Translations under genes and position numbers: made by a program
Shown here: piece after piece, positions 29,977 to 38,045 of the stretch
Layout: every line of letters begins with the position of its first letter
Position numbering within the stretch: the stretch's first letter is position 1
The notes under the pieces: model-generated
Databases searched by the model: none
What the model saw: only the letters and a program-made list of their open reading frames with translations
What the model was told of the DNA's origin: nothing
Source of the DNA: Anaerolineae bacterium
GTDB taxonomy: Bacteria > Chloroflexota > Anaerolineae > Aggregatilineales > UBA3940
Assembly: GCA_016926255.1 (NCBI GenBank)
Contig: JAFGOY010000033.1
Span: 245,361-309,360, forward strand
Length of the DNA: 64,000 nucleotides
Reading direction: 5' to 3'

Positions 29977-30077
29977 AAGTGTTAGATGCCTTTCAAGTCG
30001 TCGGCGCGTTCCGACGACTTAAGAATAGTCTGATTATAACCGTCGTCCCCGGCCCTCAGCAATGGTATTTCAGTTTA

Positions 30078-30241
30078 GGGTAGGGTTTTATGAATCTTGT
30101 TTTTCTGTCTGTCACTATTTCTGTCTGTTATTATGCAAAGAGGTCGGCGGTAGGGACGTCCCTTGTGGACGCCCAGAGTAGCGCGTTTGAATCATTGGGC
30201 CACAACTACACCGGTATTACCTGGAAGGGGGAGGGGGTGAA
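30078..30241 (+). repeat. Repeat-rich intergenic segment upstream of rseP
   Basis: The gap between rseP and the decarboxylase gene holds GGGTAGGG (30078-30085), two 11-base direct repeats TTTCTGTCTGT (30102-30112 and 30118-30128), a palindromic stretch GTAGGGACGTCCCTTGTGGA followed by CGCCC (about 30149-30173), and an R3-like fragment CCTGGAAGGGGGAGGGGGTG near 30221. No gene is seen in it. Confidence 0.5.
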
Positions 30242-30267
30242 AACGGGGCCTGCCTGCAGCAGCATGT

Positions 30268-31251
30268 CTATTGCCCTGCTATCTCCACACCCCTGCCGGG
30301 AGTCGCGCCCAGCACCGTGATCACGCCATCAATCTCTCTAAGCCGTCTTTCCACTTCTTCCCGCTGATCGCCTGTCGTAATCACATGAACGTTCGGCCCC
30401 GCGTCGATAGTGAAGAATACCGGCATGCCGTTGTTCCGCCATTCTCGAACGGCCTGCATCACCGCCAGGGTAGGGGGGAGACAGTAGAACAGCGCCGGTT
30501 CCGAGGTCATCATTACCGAATGCATCAGCAGCGTATCTTTCTCTGATACTTCTGTCAGTGCATCGAAATCTCTTGTCAGGATCGCCTCCCGGCATAGCTG
30601 CAACCGCTGGGGTGTATCCTCGATCCGGCTCTGTTGCAGCGATGACGTATTCGCCAGTTGATGCCCACCGCTTGATCCGACGTCTTTGTGTTCCAGACTC
30701 ACAATTGCTACCAGGTCGACTAAATCCCAGTGATCCGGCGGCGCGATGCTTTCCGCGAATGAGCTTTCGTGATCTTCTCCCGCATACCATTCGACGAACC
30801 CACCGGGAATAGACCGTGAAGCCGACCCCGACCCCAGCCGTGCGATGATCGATAGTTCCTTTTCGGTTAATTTCAATCCCAGTGCGGCGCATGCCGCCGC
30901 CGTCAATGCGCTGAATGCCGATGCCGACGATGCGATCCCTGCCCCGGTCGGAAAGTTGTTCTCCGATTCGACCGCCGCACATAGCGATACTCCGGCCAGC
31001 CGCCGTATGTAATCAAGATGCTTGCTGACCCGTTCCAGCGCCGCGCCCGTCGCTGGTTTGCCGTTCAGTACCAGCCGATCCGATTCGATCTCCTCTCCGA
31101 ATACCACCGTAGTAGTCGTTTCCAGCCCTTTGAGGTTCATCGAGATCGAGCCGTTGAGCGGCAGCCGCAGATCGTGATCTCGGTTGCCCCAGTATTTGAT
31201 GAACGCGATATTGCTGCACGCCCGCGCCGTCGCGCTGTATTGTTCGGTCAT
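30268..31251 (-). CDS. Mevalonate (di)phosphate decarboxylase, probably phosphomevalonate decarboxylase
   Basis: This is a GHMP-fold decarboxylase of 327 residues in isoprenoid synthesis. CSNIAFIKYWGNRD near residue 12 matches the NIAxIKYWGKRD signature, with Asn for the second Lys. NNFPTGAGIASSASAFSAL is the ATP loop, LGSGSASRSIPGGFVEWYAG carries the active-site Ser and Arg, and FFTIDAGPNVHV carries the catalytic Asp. Because the next upstream gene encodes isopentenyl phosphate kinase, and no phosphomevalonate kinase is present, the likely substrate is mevalonate 5-phosphate, giving isopentenyl phosphate. Sequence alone does not exclude the classical diphosphate substrate. It starts 22 bases after the kinase gene. 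Confidence 0.85.
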   Translation of the reverse strand: MTEQYSATARACSNIAFIKYWGNRDHDLRLPLNGSISMNLKGLETTTTVVFGEEIESDRLVLNGKPATGAALERVSKHLDYIRRLAGVSLCAAVESENNFPTGAGIASSASAFSALTAAACAALGLKLTEKELSIIARLGSGSASRSIPGGFVEWYAGEDHESSFAESIAPPDHWDLVDLVAIVSLEHKDVGSSGGHQLANTSSLQQSRIEDTPQRLQLCREAILTRDFDALTEVSEKDTLLMHSVMMTSEPALFYCLPPTLAVMQAVREWRNNGMPVFFTIDAGPNVHVITTGDQREEVERRLREIDGVITVLGATPGRGVEIAGQ

Positions 31252-31273
31252 ATTCCCTCAGTCATCTTGACGA

Positions 31274-32062
31274 TCATTTCGTCAATCTGGTTCCCCCTCT
31301 GATCGATTTTCCGAGCAGTGCATTCTGCACATTCCCGGCGATCAACCCGGAAAAGATGATCACCTCCAGGTTTTGATGCCGTTCACATAGCCCAAGCATC
31401 GACTTGACTTTACTTGCCATGCCACCTGTCACATCCGTTCCCGCCGATCCGCCTAGCGCGGTATGGTGGGTATTTATTGTTTCGGGCGTAATGTGTGGGA
31501 TGATTTCCCCGTCCCGATCCAGCACGCCCTCGCTGTCGCCCGCCAGCAGAATCCGCGTCGGCCTGATCGCTTCCGCCAGCCACAAAAAAATCTCCTCGGT
31601 GCTGATGATCGTCCCCCCGCGCACCGAGTCGATTGCGACATCGCCGTAAACCAGCGGTACCAGCCGATGATCGAGCGTTCTCTGGAGCGGTTCTAAAGCC
31701 ATCTGCTCGATCTGCCCGTCCCGGCATACCGCCGACGCCGATGGCTGAGCACGAAACACGGGTACGTTCGCCTCGTCTAGTGCTTGAAGCACGATGCTGT
31801 TCAGCCGCGCCGCCGCTGCTGACACGCTGGCGAATCCGCGCCAGTCTGCGTCACTGCTGACGCCCTTTCTTGTCCCGTACCGGCTCGCCGCCACATGCCC
31901 GAAGCTCCCGCTGCCATGTCCGATCACCAGCGAAAGATCGGATTTTCCCGCAATCGCTGTAGCGATCTCTTCGGTCAGCCGCTCGATTATCTCATGTCGG
32001 GCTGTCTCCGCTGTCGCTTTATCCGTGATCAGCGATCCGCCGAGCTTCAGAAATACGGTCAT
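31274..32062 (-). CDS. ipk: Isopentenyl phosphate kinase
   Basis: The enzyme phosphorylates isopentenyl phosphate to isopentenyl diphosphate with ATP. The protein has 262 residues and the amino-acid-kinase fold. FLKLGGSLITDK at the start binds ATP. LVIGHGSGSFGHVAASRYG near residue 45 carries the diagnostic His of isopentenyl phosphate kinases, which separates them from acetylglutamate or uridylate kinases. LVYGDVAIDSVRGGTIISTE near residue 136 and DVTGGMASKVKSML near residue 210 complete the pattern. It sits between mevalonate kinase and the decarboxylase in one operon, as the terminal step of the alternative mevalonate route. Confidence 0.92.
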   Translation of the reverse strand: MTVFLKLGGSLITDKATAETARHEIIERLTEEIATAIAGKSDLSLVIGHGSGSFGHVAASRYGTRKGVSSDADWRGFASVSAAAARLNSIVLQALDEANVPVFRAQPSASAVCRDGQIEQMALEPLQRTLDHRLVPLVYGDVAIDSVRGGTIISTEEIFLWLAEAIRPTRILLAGDSEGVLDRDGEIIPHITPETINTHHTALGGSAGTDVTGGMASKVKSMLGLCERHQNLEVIIFSGLIAGNVQNALLGKSIRGGTRLTK

Positions 32063-32107
32063 CTTGTCCTTTGCCTTTGCATTCGGTGGTCGTGTGGGTA
32101 TTTTTTT

Positions 32108-32149
32108 AAGTCCCCTCGCCCTGAGGGAGAGGGGATTTAGGGGTGAGGG
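32108..32149 (+). repeat. Dispersed repeat family R2, inside the isoprenoid operon
   Basis: AAGTCCCCTCGCCCTGAGGG followed by AGAGGGGATTTAGGGGTGAG and GG matches the segment at 52930-52971 with one mismatch in 42 bases. Its arms can pair. It sits in the 117-base gap between mevalonate kinase and isopentenyl phosphate kinase, in an operon otherwise spaced by at most about 20 bases, so it probably entered an existing operon. Confidence 0.75.
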
Positions 32150-32179
32150 CCACGATCTGCCTTTGCGGTGAATTTTCCC

Positions 32180-33112
32180 CTACCCGACCACCGTATGGAT
32201 CACCCGCACCGCACCAGCCTTCCGTAGCGCCTCGCCGATTTCGTCGACCTGTTCCGGCTCTACAAAGGCGATCATGTTCCCCCCGCCGCCCCCGCCGCTC
32301 AGTTTCGCCCCCGCCGCGCCTGCGTCCAGCGCCGCCTCGATCAGCATCTCTAACTCCGGTGATGATACCTTAATTCTGCGAAGTCGTTCCTGGTTCTGGT
32401 TCATCAACCCGCCGATCTCGTCGAGCGTGCCCGCTTCGATGGCCGATCTTGCCCGCCGCACGATCTCGCCCATCTCGTTGAAGACCGCCTCGTACCGCTG
32501 CGGGTTGGCTTGCCATGCTTCCCTGACCGCCCCGACCGTTTCTTTTGTCAGGCTCGGTATGCCCGTATCGCCGATCACGAGATCGAACGGCTTCTTGACC
32601 CCAAATGTCTCGACCGCCTGCCCCTTGATAAAGTACACCGGCTGTTCGAAGCAGATCACCGTATTGTCGATCCCGCTTGGCGTCCCGTGATATATTTTCT
32701 CGACTTCGTACACCAGCGCCGATAATCTGTCGGGTGACAGCGGTTCGCCAAGGTGTTCGCTGAGTGCTTTCCCCAACGCCGCCGATACCGCCGCGCCGCT
32801 CCCCATTCCCCCTGCAATCGGAATACTCGACCGCACCCGGATCACAATGTCCGGCTCGTCCCGTTTTAGCGCATCGAGCACAAGTCGAGCCATTTGGCAC
32901 AATCCGTGTTCGGCTGTTTCCTTGAGTGTCAGGTTGAGGTTCAGGTCTTCGGCGTGGATGATCAGTCCCGTGTTCGGATCGCCGTTCGTGATCTGTGCTT
33001 CGGCTCGTGCATGCTGAATCGGAACGGCCAGCGCTGGCTGCCCGTAAACCACCGAGTGTTCCCCAAAGAGGATGATCTTTCCCGGTGTCGTTGCCGTCGT
33101 TTCGGCCATCAT
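32180..33112 (-). CDS. mvk: Mevalonate kinase
   Basis: The enzyme phosphorylates mevalonate to mevalonate 5-phosphate. The protein is 310 residues and of the GHMP fold. TPGKIILFGEHSVVYGQPAL near residue 9 is the N-terminal signature, IAGGMGSGAAVSAALGKAL near residue 98 is the ATP loop, and GTPSGIDNTVICFEQP near residue 143 holds the catalytic Asp. AKLSGGGGGGNMIAF is the C-terminal glycine motif. The start is placed at ATG 33112, whose ATGA overlaps the stop of the upstream transferase; a second ATG follows at once. A homoserine or phosphomevalonate kinase role is less likely given the neighbours. Confidence 0.92.
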   Translation of the reverse strand: MMAETTATTPGKIILFGEHSVVYGQPALAVPIQHARAEAQITNGDPNTGLIIHAEDLNLNLTLKETAEHGLCQMARLVLDALKRDEPDIVIRVRSSIPIAGGMGSGAAVSAALGKALSEHLGEPLSPDRLSALVYEVEKIYHGTPSGIDNTVICFEQPVYFIKGQAVETFGVKKPFDLVIGDTGIPSLTKETVGAVREAWQANPQRYEAVFNEMGEIVRRARSAIEAGTLDEIGGLMNQNQERLRRIKVSSPELEMLIEAALDAGAAGAKLSGGGGGGNMIAFVEPEQVDEIGEALRKAGAVRVIHTVVG

Positions 33113-33987
33113 AGCAGGTATAGAATCAGGACGACCGTCAATCCCCACAACCCGACTGCTAGCTGGATTGGCCGGTCTTTGAAGACCACCTCGTCAGGTG
33201 TATCGGTGATCCCCCTCACGTGGATCAGATACAGGTAGCGGAAGATTCCGTACAGCACGAATGGAATTGTGAGCATCATCAGGTGATTTGGGGGGAGACC
33301 TTCGGCGCTGAATGTGTACAGTGAGTAGGTCAGCACAGTCGTTGCCGTGACGATCAGGATCAGTTCATCCAGCAGTTTGAGATTGTAATCGTCGAGAATT
33401 GCCCGGAATGAGTTTGCACCCTCTTGGAGCAGCACCAGTTCTTGCCGTCGCTTCGAAAATCCCAGGAACAGCGCCAGCAGTGTTGTGAAGACATACAGCC
33501 AGGGCGAAAACCGCACCACGTCGACCAGCGCGGCGCCTCCCGCCACCCGCAGCAGGAATCCCGCTGCAAGCGTCATCGCGTCGATCAGCACCACGTGTTT
33601 TAGCTTGAACGAATAGGCGATTTGCAGAGCAAGGTAACTGGCGAGGATCAGCGCGAATTCAGGCTCCAGTAAATAAGCCAGCGACAGGCTGATCAGTGGC
33701 AGCACCACCGCTGCGCCGATTGCCACGCCCTTTGAAAGTTGTCCCGATGGCAGCGGGCGGTTGCGTTTGGTCGGGTGTGTCTGGTCGGCTTTGATGTCCA
33801 CCAGATCGTTGATCAGGTAAACGGTGCTGCTGGTCAGGCATAGGAGGCCAAACCCGGCCAGAGTCTTTGAGAAGAAGTACGGGTTGGTCAGTTTTCCATC
33901 GAATACCAGCGCGATGAAAATGAACCCGTTCTTCAACCACTGTTTCGGGCGCATGGTGCGGATCAAACCCGTAAGTTGCTGTTTCAT
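33109..33987 (-). CDS. UbiA-family prenyltransferase, decaprenyl-phosphate phosphoribosyltransferase-like
   Basis: This is a polytopic membrane enzyme of 292 residues with about nine hydrophobic segments. The start RTMRPKQWLKN and the first Asp-rich motif NDLVDIKADQTHPTKRNRPL near residue 62 fit the subgroup that transfers phosphoribose to polyprenyl phosphate rather than menaquinone-type enzymes. IDAMTLAAGFLLRVAGGAA is the second conserved block. The ATG at 33987 is preferred over an upstream TTG because GGTGGA lies before it. It is the first gene of the isoprenoid operon, with an ATGA overlap to mevalonate kinase. Substrate assignment is by motif resemblance only. Confidence 0.78.
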   Translation of the reverse strand: MKQQLTGLIRTMRPKQWLKNGFIFIALVFDGKLTNPYFFSKTLAGFGLLCLTSSTVYLINDLVDIKADQTHPTKRNRPLPSGQLSKGVAIGAAVVLPLISLSLAYLLEPEFALILASYLALQIAYSFKLKHVVLIDAMTLAAGFLLRVAGGAALVDVVRFSPWLYVFTTLLALFLGFSKRRQELVLLQEGANSFRAILDDYNLKLLDELILIVTATTVLTYSLYTFSAEGLPPNHLMMLTIPFVLYGIFRYLYLIHVRGITDTPDEVVFKDRPIQLAVGLWGLTVVLILYLL

Positions 33988-34079
33988 GCCTGTTTCCACC
34001 AAGTCTGCTGACGATCTCAGCCTTCCCCCCTGTCGAGGGCCAGGAGAATGGATATTCTTGCGTAGCCAAAATTCCTATT

Positions 34080-34098
34080 AATCAACCGCAGGTTGATT
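34080..34098. promoter_or_regulatory. Perfect palindrome upstream of the isoprenoid operon
   Basis: AATCAACC (34080-34087), GCA, and GGTTGATT (34091-34098) form a perfect dyad with a three-base centre. It lies 93 bases upstream of the prenyltransferase start and 160 bases before tlyA, in a divergent region. It may be an operator or a leader hairpin; there is no T run after it. Confidence 0.4.
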
Positions 34099-34258
34099 AT
34101 CAATGGCAGGTCTGTGCCTGACTGGGCTATTATAGACTCTGGGTGTCGGCTGTCAATGATGCAGTTGTCAGGCAGCCCCGTACCCGTAAGGGGTAAAATC
34201 CCGTAGTGCCCTTATAGTTTATGGGGGGTTGCCAATTACTATTGAGAGTAGAGTGTGA

Positions 34259-35074
34259 ATGTCAGAGAGTCAACCCAAAATCCGTCTGGATGCCCTTCTC
34301 TTTGATCGCGGGCTGGTCGACTCGCGTGAGCAGGGCCGCCGCTTGATCATGGCCGGTGAAGTCCTTGTCGATGATCAGCCTGTGATCAAGCCTTCGTCGC
34401 GTGTCGATCGATCCGCTGATATTCGGATCAAGGCCCGCCCGCGCTATGTCAGTCGCGGCGGTGATAAGCTTTCCGCCGCGCTCGATGCTTTCCCCGTCGA
34501 TCCGTCAAACCGCGTCTGTGCCGATGTCGGCGCGTCGACCGGTGGATTCACCGATTGTCTGCTCCAGAACGGCGCGGCGAAAGTCTACGCCATCGACGTT
34601 GGTTACGGGCAGTTGGCCTGGCCGCTGCGCCAGGATGATCGTGTGGTCGTTTATGAGCGGGAGAACGCCCGCTATCTCGAATCCCTCCCCGAAAAAGTGA
34701 GCCTTGTCACCATTGATGTTTCCTTCATTTCGTTGAAGCACATTCTTACACCGGTTCGTTCCTGGCTCGAACCCGGTGGTGAGGTCATCGCCCTGATCAA
34801 GCCCCAGTTCGAAGCCGGGCGCTCCGATGTGGGGAAGGGGGGCGTCGTCCGTGACCCGGCGGTGCATGCTTCAGTGATCCATTCGGTTCTGTCCTATGCC
34901 GGTGAGTTGACCTATACCCCCTCCGGTCTGATCGCCTCGCCGGTTATCGGTCCAAAGGGGAACATCGAGTTCTTGCTCTGGCTAACCCTCTCCGCAGTAT
35001 CCCCCGTCGTGGATTGGCCCGCCCATGTCGCTGCGGTTGTCCATGCAGCACAAAATCCCAGATCAACTGTCTGA
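34259..35074 (+). CDS. tlyA: TlyA-family rRNA methyltransferase
   Basis: This is a predicted 2'-O-methyltransferase of rRNA, 271 residues. An S4 RNA-binding domain is at residues about 8-68 (RLDALLFDRGLVDSREQGRR, AGEVLVDD). RPRYVSRGGDKLSAAL is the linker typical of TlyA. The FtsJ-like Rossmann domain follows with SAM loop CADVGASTGGFTDCLLQNGA near residue 87, and IDVSFISLKHIL, ALIKPQFEAGR and KGNIEFLLWL at conserved sites. The Lys-Asp-Lys-Glu tetrad of such methylases can be placed. Family members target 16S and 23S rRNA in Actinobacteria. A hairpin overlaps its stop codon. Confidence 0.93.
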   Translation: MSESQPKIRLDALLFDRGLVDSREQGRRLIMAGEVLVDDQPVIKPSSRVDRSADIRIKARPRYVSRGGDKLSAALDAFPVDPSNRVCADVGASTGGFTDCLLQNGAAKVYAIDVGYGQLAWPLRQDDRVVVYERENARYLESLPEKVSLVTIDVSFISLKHILTPVRSWLEPGGEVIALIKPQFEAGRSDVGKGGVVRDPAVHASVIHSVLSYAGELTYTPSGLIASPVIGPKGNIEFLLWLTLSAVSPVVDWPAHVAAVVHAAQNPRSTV

Positions 35075-35083
35075 CCTGGGATT
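35054..35083 (+). terminator. Hairpin overlapping the tlyA stop codon
   Basis: AATCCCAGATCA (35054-35065) can pair with TGACCTGGGATT (35072-35083), with one mismatch. The tlyA TGA lies in the right arm. There is only a weak T run afterwards, so termination may be partial. Confidence 0.45.
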
Positions 35084-35145
35084 CTGAATGACCTGTTAAG
35101 ATTGGGTACAGCGAATTTTGCTCAGTGCGCTGTGCCCTCAGGATA

Positions 35146-35170
35146 TTTAGCCCGGCGTTTTAGCACCGGG
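35146..35170 (+). repeat. Dispersed palindromic repeat, family R1
   Basis: TTTAGCCCGGCGTTTTAGCA followed by CCGGG is a near-palindrome of the same family as 21471 and 50994. It lies between the convergent tlyA and lipoprotein genes. Confidence 0.7.
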
Positions 35171-35193
35171 AAGCCAAAACCCTTGACGAACCG

Positions 35194-36054
35194 CTAATCT
35201 GCTTCGTAGACTTCAAGCCTCTCGTAAAGAACCGAGAATTCTTGGTCTCCGCTTTCGGCAAATAGCCCGATATCGCCGCTCAGGGGTTCGTAGTCTTCGA
35301 GTGAGGCTGTGCCGACAGACTGCCCGTTGATGAATGCCTGGAGGCTGTCACTGGATACGAGGACGCCCAGTGAATGCTTCCCGGTTGTTGGGTCGACGTT
35401 TCCCGGCACGGTTCCTGATAGCAGTACAGAGCCGCCGGGCAGGTTGCGATCTACGACGAAATATTCGCCCTCACAGCTCATGATGAAGTACCGGAACCGT
35501 TCTTCGTCCTGGTACTGGAAGAGTATGCCATAGGCGGTTCTTCCTGCCGGGCATGACAGCGGTGAAACAATAATTTCCGCATAAAAAGCGTCGAGGTCGA
35601 GCGTGGTTGTGTAGCTCCACAGCGCCCAGTGCTTCTGCATTTCCATCAGGTAGCCGCCTACGGCGGGCTTGATCGATCCTTCATCCCCTTCGATGGTCGG
35701 CCAGCCGTCGTAAAAATCGGTCGCATAGAGTCGTCGGCCTAATGCCGGGCTGCTCGATTCTGCGGCTTCCTCTTCAACGACTTCTGCTGCTGCTTCTTCT
35801 TCGACCGCTTCGGCTTCCTCGACCGGTTCGGGTGTTGGAGGTATCTGGGTTGGTTCAGGTGTTGGTGTTGGTGGAATGGGTGTTGGTTCCGGGGTAGGTG
35901 TTGGCGGCAGTGGAGTCACTGTCGGTGGGAGCGGCGGAGGTTCGGTAGGAACGACCTCTTCCATAGCCGGTTGGGGTGACGTCAGGCTGCATGCGGAGAG
36001 AATTACGGCGGCAATAAGTACTGAAAGTACCAGTTTTCTGTTCATAAATGACAC
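35194..36054 (-). CDS. Lipoprotein with Pro/Thr linker and lectin-like C-terminal domain
   Basis: This is a 286-residue predicted lipoprotein of unknown function. The signal ends in lipobox LSAC near residue 22. Residues about 30-75 are a Pro/Thr/Glu linker with repeated PPTPTPEP units, followed by an acidic Glu/Ala stretch (EEAEAVEEEAAAEVVEE). Residues about 105-286 look like a concanavalin-type beta sandwich (YATDFYDGWPTIEG, YGILFQYQDEERFRYFI, KHSLGVLVSSDSLQAFINGQ). Such domains often bind sugars. The linker would hold it away from the membrane. It is monocistronic and convergent to tlyA. Confidence 0.78.
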   Translation of the reverse strand: MSFMNRKLVLSVLIAAVILSACSLTSPQPAMEEVVPTEPPPLPPTVTPLPPTPTPEPTPIPPTPTPEPTQIPPTPEPVEEAEAVEEEAAAEVVEEEAAESSSPALGRRLYATDFYDGWPTIEGDEGSIKPAVGGYLMEMQKHWALWSYTTTLDLDAFYAEIIVSPLSCPAGRTAYGILFQYQDEERFRYFIMSCEGEYFVVDRNLPGGSVLLSGTVPGNVDPTTGKHSLGVLVSSDSLQAFINGQSVGTASLEDYEPLSGDIGLFAESGDQEFSVLYERLEVYEAD

Positions 36055-36231
36055 CTATCCGTTATGTATAATCCGTCTTTTGCCTAGAACGCGGTAAGTT
36101 TAACACAGATACCGGCAATTTCAACAAGTGATTTGCCTCCGGTGTTTTGATTTACTGTTCTTAATAGACCGTAATGGGTACAATCGCTGCATTCAGTGTT
36201 AGCCGGTAATGCCGATGAGTTGGATACAAAA

Positions 36232-38037
36232 ATGGATCAGGCTGAAATTCGTAATTTTTGCATAATCGCCCATATTGATCACGGGAAAAGTACCCTTGCC
36301 GACCGTCTGCTTGAGCTGACGGGCACCATCTCCGATCGCGATATGACCGATCAGGTGCTCGACTCGATGGACCTTGAGCGCGAGCGAGGCGTCACGATCA
36401 AAGCCAGCGCCGTCCGGATGCTCTACGATAGTCCGGTCGCTGGCCCGGTCGAGATGAATCTGATCGATACCCCCGGCCATGTCGATTTCAGCTACGAGGT
36501 ATCCAGGGCATTGCAGGCCTGTGAAGGGGCCGTCCTGGTCGTCGATGCCACCCAGGGGATTGAAGCCCAGACGCTCGCCAATCTGTTTCTGGCCCTCGAT
36601 GCCAACCTGGAGATCATCCCTGTCGTCAACAAAATCGATCTCCCCGCCGCTCGCCCTGACGAGATCGCTGAGGAAATCGAGGAGCTGCTCGGAGTCGATG
36701 CTGCTGATGTCATTCAGGTATCGGCCAAAACCGGCATCAATATTGCCCAGGTTCTCGACGCGGTTGTCGAGCGTGTTCCGTCGCCATCGGGTGACCGTTC
36801 TGCGCCGCTGCGGGCGCTTGTTTTCGACAGTCACTACGACTCGTACAAGGGCGTGATCGCCTACATCCGCGTCTTCGATGGTATCCTGAAGCGCGGCGAT
36901 CTGTTCACGATGATGGCAACTGAGGCCGAAGTCGATCCCGTCGAGATCGGTATTTTTGCCCCGAGTATGCTGCCGACCGACGAGTTGCAGGCTGGCGAAG
37001 TGGGCTATGTGGCGACCGGTCTGAAGACCGTCCGCGAGGCGCGGGTCGGCGATACGATCACCCAGCAGTCAAATCCGGCAGATAAACCGCTTCCGGGCTA
37101 TATCGCCGTCAAGCCGATGGTTTTTGCCGGGATATACCCGGTCGAGGGCGAAGATTATCCCCTGCTGCGCGATGCGCTGGAAAAGTTGCAGCTCAACGAT
37201 GCGTCGCTGGTCTGGCAGCCTGAAACGTCGCAGGCGCTCAATTTCGGTTTCCGCTGTGGTTTTCTTGGGTTGTTCCACATGGAGATCATTCAGGAGCGTC
37301 TCGAACGAGAATACGACCTCGACATTATTGCCACTGCGCCCAGTGTTGAATATGAAGTCGTCAAACGTAATACTCTGGAAGTGATCAGGATCGACAGCCC
37401 GGCGCAGCTTCCTGACGAAGCGGAAATCGAGGAGATTCATGAACCCTGGATGCGCATCCAGGTCTTTACGCCCACCGAATTCATCGGCCCGATCATGGAA
37501 CTGGTCACCAGGCGGCGCGGCGAATATCTGGCGACCGAATACTTGGATCGCACTCGTGTGATGCTCTCTTACAATATTCCGCTCGCCGAATTGATTGTCG
37601 ATTTCTATGACCGTCTCAAGTCGATATCACGCGGCTATGCGTCTCTCGACTACCAGTTTGAAGGCTACCGGTCGGGCGATCTGGTCAAGCTGGATGTGCT
37701 GGTCAACCAGGTTCCTGTCGATGCCCTGGCGATCATCGTCCATCGTGATAATGCTTATCACAAGGGGCAGGCATTGGTCAGTAAACTGAAGGAGCTGATC
37801 CCGCCGCAGTTGTTTGTCGTTCCGATCCAGGCGGCGGTTGGCAAGAAGGTCATCAGCCGCGCGAATGTCAAGGCGCTGCGCAAAGACGTTCTGGCGAAGT
37901 GCTACGGCGGCGACGTAACCCGCAAGCGCAAACTGCTCGAAAAGCAGAAGAAGGGCAAGAAGCGCATGAAGATGATCGGGCAGGTAGAAGTGCCGCAGGA
38001 GGCATTTATGGCGCTGCTCACCCTCGATCAGGAGTGA
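36232..38037 (+). CDS. lepA: Elongation factor 4
   Basis: This is a ribosome-associated translational GTPase that acts on stalled or mistranslocated ribosomes. The protein has 601 residues from the ATG at 36232, beginning [20 protein letters not shown], the normal LepA start; a GTG 12 codons upstream is less likely. G1 is [17 protein letters not shown]3 [17 protein letters not shown]4 [30 protein letters not shown] and the LepA-only C-terminal region ([23 protein letters not shown], then [20 protein letters not shown]) confirm it. The MFS gene begins 8 bases after it. Confidence 0.97.
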   Translation: MDQAEIRNFCIIAHIDHGKSTLADRLLELTGTISDRDMTDQVLDSMDLERERGVTIKASAVRMLYDSPVAGPVEMNLIDTPGHVDFSYEVSRALQACEGAVLVVDATQGIEAQTLANLFLALDANLEIIPVVNKIDLPAARPDEIAEEIEELLGVDAADVIQVSAKTGINIAQVLDAVVERVPSPSGDRSAPLRALVFDSHYDSYKGVIAYIRVFDGILKRGDLFTMMATEAEVDPVEIGIFAPSMLPTDELQAGEVGYVATGLKTVREARVGDTITQQSNPADKPLPGYIAVKPMVFAGIYPVEGEDYPLLRDALEKLQLNDASLVWQPETSQALNFGFRCGFLGLFHMEIIQERLEREYDLDIIATAPSVEYEVVKRNTLEVIRIDSPAQLPDEAEIEEIHEPWMRIQVFTPTEFIGPIMELVTRRRGEYLATEYLDRTRVMLSYNIPLAELIVDFYDRLKSISRGYASLDYQFEGYRSGDLVKLDVLVNQVPVDALAIIVHRDNAYHKGQALVSKLKELIPPQLFVVPIQAAVGKKVISRANVKALRKDVLAKCYGGDVTRKRKLLEKQKKGKKRMKMIGQVEVPQEAFMALLTLDQE

Positions 38038-38045
38038 GACTCTCG

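Noticed and set aside
30090..30320. Open frame in the gap between rseP and the decarboxylase gene
   Set aside because: It consists of repeat fragments and runs into the 3' end of the decarboxylase gene.
30268..31251. Classical mevalonate diphosphate decarboxylase
   Set aside because: Not excluded by sequence, but the adjacent isopentenyl phosphate kinase and absence of phosphomevalonate kinase in the window favour the monophosphate substrate.
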